This document shows positions 57,665 to 64,000 of a stretch of DNA of 64,000 nucleotides, piece after piece. The translations under genes and the position numbers were made by a program. Every line of letters begins with the position of its first letter. Position 1 is the first letter of the stretch. The DNA lies in assembly GCA_029953675.1 (NCBI GenBank), contig JAMWBK010000002.1, positions 3,286,001 to 3,350,000 of the forward strand, written 5' to 3'. A model generated the notes under the pieces. The model searched no databases and was not told where the DNA came from. It saw only the letters and a list, made by a program, of their open reading frames with translations. This DNA is from Rhodosorus marinus. Its lineage: Eukaryota; Rhodophyta; Stylonematophyceae; Stylonematales; Stylonemataceae.

Positions 57665-58834
57665 ATTTGAATGTGTCCCAGACGGATTGAAAAGCTAGAT
57701 TGCTAGACGAGTCCGGTGGTCGATAAGGAAGCTACTGTCTAATAAGTGAAAACATGATGAGCCACGATCTTGTCCAGAGCCGAACAGAATAAGGAATTAA
57801 CATGTAACCCCTGGACCTAGGAACTTCCTCCATAAAATTTCAAAATACACCGTTTAGGACCCGTCTAAAACGTTCATAATTGCTGGCTTTTTAATACTAG
57901 GCAGTGTGGCCCGCCTAACTGGCAAGATGAAACTATCTGAAACTAGAAACTACTAAGCAAAAACCACAAAAGTTCCTAGGTTCGCTCTTTATGTTCTAAT
58001 GAAAGTCGTCTCTTGTACAGATTAAGTAAGAATAGGATCCGAACATAATTTTCAATGAAGAAAGTTTTTTTTTTCATCTCAGGTAGAGAATTCTCAAAGG
58101 GAGCGGTGCGTTTAGTAGGAAGACATTTTCTCCCATTTCTTGGTAGCGGGGTTGACATTCATTTAAAATCTTTCTTAATAGCGGGATTTCTGAACCCCAA
58201 TTATCTGTTCACGAAGCAAAATCAAGGATCCAGAGGTGTAAGCAACTATCCAATTAATGTACAGATTCACCCATAGAAATTCTCTAGTTTACGACAGAGT
58301 TTCTATTATGGGAATACGAACCATCAAAACTTTAGACCAGATGATTTAGTTTTTCTAAAATACGTATTTCTAGAATTTAAAGATATTATTCTGTCTTAGA
58401 GTCCTACTTAGATTTGTAAGCAAACAGCCAATGGCCTCATGTTTTGAACAGTCCAGGTCAAATGACATCGCGTAGAGTCCACTTTTTCCAATATTATAGT
58501 AAAAAACATTTTTTGTGGATCTGTGGTCTAGTTGAGGGGTTTTCGACGGGATGGGCCGTATTGGAAAGGAGCTGATAAGGGACTGGGGGGGCGGTGCTTG
58601 AGTGAAGCGAGAGCTTTGGTTGGGAGGGAGAAAGGTAAGAGCGAAGGGGAAGTCTAGAGGATCACGGAGTGGTTTGATGGATGAGTGGATTTGATTTTTT
58701 GACTCATGGAAGTGGAGCGATTTTAGATAGCAGCTTGCAGAACAGCTGAGATGGGATTCCTGGTTGGTAATTAAGTTGTTATACATCACGGTTTTGCGGA
58801 AGGGTACAAGGCTGGGTTTGGGTGAGATAGGAAG
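57665..58834. other. AT-rich gap and USP leader
   Basis: 57700-58480 is AT-rich without frames of interest. 58490-58790 is G/T-rich on the plus strand and is the leader of the deubiquitinase gene. Confidence 0.5.
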
Positions 58835-61800
58835 ATGGTGGAAGGAGAGGATTTTGAAGATGGAAGGATGTCTTCGAGATCTCCAACGAGGATGGAGGAG
58901 TACAAGGCGTTTCAGGAGGCCCAGAGGAGAGCGAGTGGTAAGCTCAAGATTGGAGACCAGTTTTATCTTCTGGACAGCTTGTGGTATAGAAAATGGGAAG
59001 AAGCTGCAAGAAACGGTGAGAATGGAAGAAGAGAGCCTGTGGACAATTATGGGCTGCTGGGGGATTCGCTTGAGCTAGGAGAGGACCTCGAAGAGAATGT
59101 GGATTTCATTATTGTTGGACCTGAGGCGTGGCGCTTGCTTCTCGAATGGTATGACGGGGGTCCAGAGCTTCGTCGAGAAGTCATATTTAACGGAATCGAG
59201 AACGTGATTGAAATCTACAAGCTGAATCTCAAGATCAAGTTCCAAGGGGGATTCCTTACACAAAGCAATGTCAGCAAGTCCTGGACTTTGGACGAGTTGA
59301 AGGCTAAGATCTTCGTGGAATATCCAATGCTTAATTCTGAGGATTACGAAGTCTGCTTTTACAATTCGTCTACTAGAATTCCGGGGAGTCTGACTTTATA
59401 TCAGGGCCAGATAACGAGCGAATCGACGCTCCAGATTCAGCCAAGAAACGGTTTAAACGGCTTCCAGGACAACGATGACGACAGCCTGCAGCCCACGCTG
59501 GAGGATTACAAAAACAACAAACATTCGGGCTTAACCGGCCTTCAGAATCTGGGGTTCACGTGCTTTATGAACTCCGCTTTACAATGCCTGAGCAACACGG
59601 TGAGCCTTTCCGAGTTTTTCTTGTCCGGGAAGTATGAGAAGGAGATCAACGAAGACAATCCAATTGGGAGACAGGGAAACCTTGCAAGGGCGTACGCGAC
59701 AGTTCTTCGTCACATTTGGAGAGCTGAAGAACGCAGCTATGCCCCAAGGTCGTTAAAGTTCCAGCTGGGTCATTATGCTCCACAGTTTCACGGCTACACC
59801 CAGCAGGATGCACAGGAGCTCATGGCGTTTCTCATGGATGGACTGCATGAGGTGAGATTGTGGAACGAGTTCATCACCGGCGAGGCTTTTCTTCCTTTCG
59901 TTGTGACTATCGAATGGTTCTAATGCATACGTTTCGTGTATAAAATTCTTGGTCTTGAAGGATTTGAACAGGATAAGGAATAAGCCAGTCGTTGAAGCTG
60001 TCGAAGGGGGGTATGTTTCGCCCTAGCTAGAGGAGAGACGAGCAGTCCTAAGAGAATTCTAAGGTCGTATATCCGTCAACTCTATTGTGTTTGAGCAGGA
60101 ATGAGCCAGATGACATGGTCGCAGAGAAGGCGTGGAAGAATCACAAACTGCGAAACGATTCCATTATCGTTGACCTCTTCCATGGACAGTACAAGAGCAC
60201 AGTCATATGCCCGACTTGTGAGAAGGTCAGCGTGACTTTCGATCCCTTTATGTACTTGACTCTGCCACTCCCTGCAAGGATTGAGAAGACCATAGAAGTC
60301 ACCTTCGTGCCCCTGCCTATACCAAACGGAGGGAAACAGACGCCCATCAAGTACGCGATGAAGTATATTCCGAATACCACGAAAATCGGAGATTTGAAAT
60401 ATTATGTCGCCGGTGAGTCCGAAGCCATTGGTGTTGTGTGGATAATTCCATAATCCGAAACTCACGATTCGGGCCACTTGCTATGTTTACCTTACACGAG
60501 AAAGACAAGACTGGAAGGAATGCTTCGAAGTTGGTTATTGCCGTGAAGTTGATCTACAACAGGCTGGATAGCAGGATGGCGTTCCTAGACAAGGACGCTC
60601 TGAAGGAGGAGTTCTCGCAGCTCACAATCATGGCATACGAAGTTACGGAGGAGGTGTCAGCAATTACGGGCTCCGCTTACAATTCCATTGTCGATGATGA
60701 GGAGGTTGGTGTCACATCGCGAATCGTTACTATTGAGGTGAAATCATGTCCTGGTGTGTTGAGCTGACCCGATAATACCCGTTTCACTATTCTTTCGAAG
60801 ACGGAAGACGATGGAGAGGATAAGCTCATTATGGTTGAGATTTTGCAGTCATTCAGTGGGGAGGAGATACGGCACGTGACAATGCCTCATCTTTTCACTG
60901 TCCGGAGGTCACAATGCACAGGTAAGACTTGCACGCGTGTCGTTCGTTCCTGTTGCATCTCAGGAAACGTGTGGAATGTTCCGTGCTTTGACTGACTCGC
61001 GTTGACTTGACGATTTCATTTCAGGTCGACGAGTAACTCGCGAGGTGCTGGACAGGGTTAGAAACTATTTTGATTTTGAGGAGTTTGGGAAGGGCGCGAC
61101 GAAAGAAGGGGAGCTTGAACAGCCATTCGAACTGAAGTTTGCCAAGAAGGCTTTACACATTGCGTACCCGGCTGTGAAAGAAGAAGTTGAGCCCGAATCG
61201 GACGAAGTTTTGGATGCAGCAAGGACGTGTTCGAAGGTATGCACGTTGACGAAATCAGAGAGACCACATGGCTTTGGCACCCGCAAACAGGCGAACATAG
61301 GCCATGCCGTTCGTCGCGCTAGCTGTACTATCATATCGAGAAATTAATGCTGGAGACTTCGCTTCTGAGTTGTTTTGTTTTTTTCGGTTCACCTTAGACT
61401 ACAGTCTTTGTGGAATGGAACAGCGCCATGGAGGCCTTCAGTGACTGCTGGAACTACGCGGATTCATTGGGGAAGAACTTGGTAGAGGACGAGTCCATTT
61501 ACCGTCTGAAGAATGAAAAGCAGGAGGTTACTCTTGATGAGTGTATCAAGTTTTGGGAAAAGGAGGAGACTCTTACTGAGCAAAATGCCTGGTATTGCCC
61601 GGAATGCCGGGAGCACAAGCTCGCGAGTAAGAGCTTACAAATGTGGAGAATGCCGGAGTTTCTGGTAATCCACCTGAAGAGGTTTTCATATACAACCTGG
61701 AACAGAAACAAGGTTGACGTTTTCGTTGACTTCCCGTTAACTGGCTTGGACATGAAGCCGTTCCTTCCCTCGGGGTCGGTAAGCTGCTGCGTAAGCATCT

Positions 61801-62094
61801 CGGGGCTAATCAGCTTGAGGGATATGGTAGACCTCAATGACCTTGCAACTGACCCGTGGTGTTGTATAATATCAGGCGTTGCAAGATAATGTATATGATC
61901 TGTACGCGGTGAGCAACCACATGGGAGGCCTCGGAGGTGGGCACTACACCGCTTACGCTATCAGCCCTTGGAAAGACCAACAATGGTACGCTTTTGACGA
62001 CTCAATTGTCACAGAGATAAACTCTGCGTCTACCGTGAAAAGCTCCAGCGCATATGTGTTGTTCTATCGCCGTCGACAACGGGACACTATGTGA
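58835..62094 (+). CDS. Ubiquitin-specific protease, USP4/USP15-like
   Basis: Eight exons: 58835-59851, 59961-60010, 60099-60412, 60505-60737, 60801-60921, 61025-61236, 61398-61778, 61876-62094 (848 residues, frame closed at every junction). A DUSP domain at about 30-115 ([16 protein letters not shown]) precedes an ubiquitin-like segment at about 130-200. The catalytic domain follows, with Cys box [20 protein letters not shown] (C243), His box GGGHYTAYA (H799) and WYAFDD (D817). CPTCEK and CPECREHK supply the two zinc-binding CxxC pairs. It cleaves ubiquitin from substrates in cytosol or nucleus. The usual GNTC is GFTC here; the oxyanion Asn five residues before the Cys is kept, so activity is expected. 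The exon 4/5 junction is the least certain. Confidence 0.92.
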
Positions 62095-63381
62095 GACCAC
62101 AGCCAAGGAACGCGAAGGCCGTGTGAAATTCGAAGTCCTGATGCTAGACTTAGCGGGTCTTAGCGGCTCTTGGTTTATAGTTGACAGCAACGCAAGTGCT
62201 TGGGTAGGAATCTTAACCACAAAACTGAACATGTATATAAGTTATACGCGACTCACTGAGGCAGCGGTCAAGAAGAGGGCAGAACCTACTGGCAGAGAAA
62301 ACCAAGGCACCATCGCATCACCTGTTGACCCGAAGGGTGGAGGTGCACTGACTGTCAATGGTAAACGGTCCCACGCCTCTGGCAATTCTGAGGAAGAGCG
62401 CTTTGACCGGTTTTGGCGTACATTGAGTTCGACGCTCGCTTTTCGAGAGGTGCAAGGACCTCACCGGCCAAGAGGATCTTAAACGGTAGATCCTGATGAA
62501 TTTCTAGAGGGGGACACCAGATCGATCGACCAGAGTCTGACCATTTAAGGGCCCATCGAACACCAAGTCGGGAGTTCTGCTTTCCCCTGAATCAAAGCTT
62601 GAAGGAGCCCCTCATTGCCAGGGTATCGGCAAGGGCAGCTAAGCAAACTCGTGTCAGAACTTTAGTCTGCCATTAAAACAATGAGCCTTGAGAGGTAGTA
62701 CCGCCACTCCAACACGATTTCTGCAGAAAAGAGCTCTACTCGGACCGCGATATTTCTGCCCAAGCTCGACGAAGGAAGGAAAGGAACCTTGGAGCAGATC
62801 CAGGGCAGATCCAAATCCAGGACTACTCTCCGATCACGGGTCCACCATAGAATCAAATTTTACAATTCTCGTTCGTAACGAAACGGATTCGGTCCAAGCC
62901 ATAGAAACCAACGCCGGACCGCCCCCCCCCCCGACAAAGACCCTCAAGAACCCATGGCTTCTTAAAACCACCTTTAAAAGTCATCATCTAGAAGACACTA
63001 TTTCTTAGTATAATATTAAAATATTGAATATTTATTAGATATAAATTTGTTCAGTATCTGTGACACTTAAGACCTACTGTTAGGTTTCAACTGTTCAAAA
63101 AGCAGTTGTCCTTTGCGCACTTGTCAGTACCAGGGGGCTGTGAAGAGGTTGGCAGGAGAGAAGGGCGAGAGAGACCTGCTGAATGTGGGGAAGGATAGTA
63201 TGAAAGCGTTTACGATAGAAGCTACTTTTGAGATGTCTAGGGGAGGTATTGCAGAGGAAGGTTAGAGAGTTGTTCTCTCTATCTCTTCATTCTGTCTGGT
63301 GGTGGCGTGTGTTCGTTTTGCAGAACTGGGTTGGTGAGACTTTGGGAGAGTGGAGGTGGTAGTTTTTCTGGGTGAGTCCAT
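62095..63381. other. Intergenic, AP-3 delta leader
   Basis: 62100-63000 has only short frames; a run of about ten C lies near 62925. 63150-63380 is G-rich and T-rich on the plus strand and leads into the AP-3 delta gene. Confidence 0.5.
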
Positions 63382-64000
63382 ATGGATTCGCTTTTCAATC
63401 AGAGTTTGCAGGGTCTCGTGAAAGGGATTCGATCGAACAGACGGGATGAAGAGAGCTTTCTTAGGGCCAAGTATGCGGAGTGCACAGAGGAGGCGCGAAA
63501 TCCAGATCCGCAGACGAAGGGGAATGCCCTTCTGAAGCTCACCTATGTACGGCCACCTAACACCATTCTTTGCATTTTAACTTGGGGACCATTGGTTTCT
63601 GGAAACAGCGACCTAAAGCAATGTTTTTTCATGGTTTGCTACAATGTAGTTGCAGCTGTTTGGTTTCAACTTTGGATCTTCTTCATTCGAAGTGACCGTG
63701 GTCATGAGCCGTCCGGACTTTCAGCTGAAGAGAATCGGATATTTTGCTGCAGCGCAGTCGTTCTCTCCGAGGACTGATGTTCTTCTTCTAACTACAAATC
63801 AGTTCAAAAAGGTGAGGAAAGCACGGCGCCCTATTATCGGAAAGTCTTAGTTCTTGACACGCGTGCGCGTCCTGAATACAACATCTGGAAAACTTCTTAC
63901 AGGACCTAGTTCGGGGGCGTAATGCCGACTGCTCGTTGGCGCTCTCATGCCTTGCAAAGATAAGTACAGAGGAGTTCGGCCGAGACATTGGAGAGGATGT
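63382..64000 (+). CDS. AP3D1: AP-3 adaptor complex subunit delta, 5' part
   Basis: Three exons in the window: 63382-63546, 63650-63811 and 63903 onward, cut by the window edge. The protein starts MDSLFNQSLQGLVKGIR, then NALLKLTY, QLFGFNF and FQLKRIGYFAAAQSF, followed by DVLLLTTNQFKKD. These match the conserved N-terminus of the AP-3 delta large chain. AP-3 makes vesicles that carry cargo to vacuole or lysosome-related organelles. About 120 residues are visible of an expected ~900. Introns are 103 and 91 bases. Confidence 0.88.

Noticed and set aside
58370-58789. 139-codon minus-strand frame
   Set aside because: Antisense of the G/T-rich leader of the deubiquitinase gene.
59830-59923. Read-through end of USP exon 1
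   Set aside because: The frame continues 72 bases past the GTGAGA donor, but the family needs GLHE-DLNRIR, which the splice supplies.
1-64000. tRNA, rRNA, CRISPR and bacterial operon signals
   Set aside because: I looked for TTCGA-type T-loops with paired stems, direct-repeat arrays and Shine-Dalgarno-led gene strings. None was convincing, and the spliced genes exclude a bacterial source.

Overview
The window is nuclear DNA of a eukaryote with compact, intron-rich genes. Protein-coding exons are broken by short GT-AG introns, mostly 55-160 bases. Reading frame was checked across nearly every junction given here. My best guess is a red alga (about 0.6). The reasons are a Tic20-type plastid import protein, a mannosyl-3-phosphoglycerate phosphatase (the last enzyme for mannosylglycerate, the solute red algae call digeneaside), a mitochondrial-type HslU, and transit-peptide-like N-termini. 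No rRNA, tRNA, CRISPR array or intact transposon was seen.

Layout. 1-3440: one small hypothetical gene, then gene-poor DNA. 3631-7374: a large ankyrin/RCC1 protein of the IBTK type. 8478-9535: an SRSF2-like splicing factor. 10020-10312: a 73-bp tandem repeat. 11660-17696: a tight cluster of HslU (+), mannosyl-3-phosphoglycerate phosphatase (-), a UMP/CMP-kinase-like enzyme (+) and a PIN-PhoH ATPase (-). 17697-26890: mostly gene-poor, with a perfect 19-bp hairpin and one 2OG-Fe(II) oxygenase-like gene. 26892-35861: SAM carrier (+), bZIP factor (-), CRAL-TRIO protein (-) and TBC Rab-GAP (-). 35862-38700: gene-poor, with a Ty3/gypsy integrase relic. 38703-42885: ARL5 GTPase (+), Tic20 (+) and a UBE2J-type E2 (-). 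43780-44302: an unassigned candidate gene. 45923-56808: MIT-RING protein (+), ATP10 (+), PPR protein (-), PAP2 phosphatase (-) and a GT49-like glycosyltransferase (+). 57165-57664: a second integrase relic. 58835-62094: a USP4/15-type deubiquitinase. 63382-end: the first exons of AP-3 delta.

By role, the genes cover organelle upkeep (HslU, ATP10, SAM carrier, PPR, Tic20), membrane traffic (ARL5, TBC, CRAL-TRIO, AP-3, MIT-RING), ubiquitin and ER/Golgi work (UBE2J, USP, RING, GT49-like) and RNA or transcription (SRSF2, bZIP). They look like independent units rather than a functional cluster.

A recurring feature is a strand-asymmetric leader. The 100-400 bases before most start codons are rich in G and T on the coding strand (C and A for minus-strand genes). 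Several such leaders have no recognised gene behind them and are flagged as possible missed genes. All identifications come from reading motifs by eye; no database search was run.
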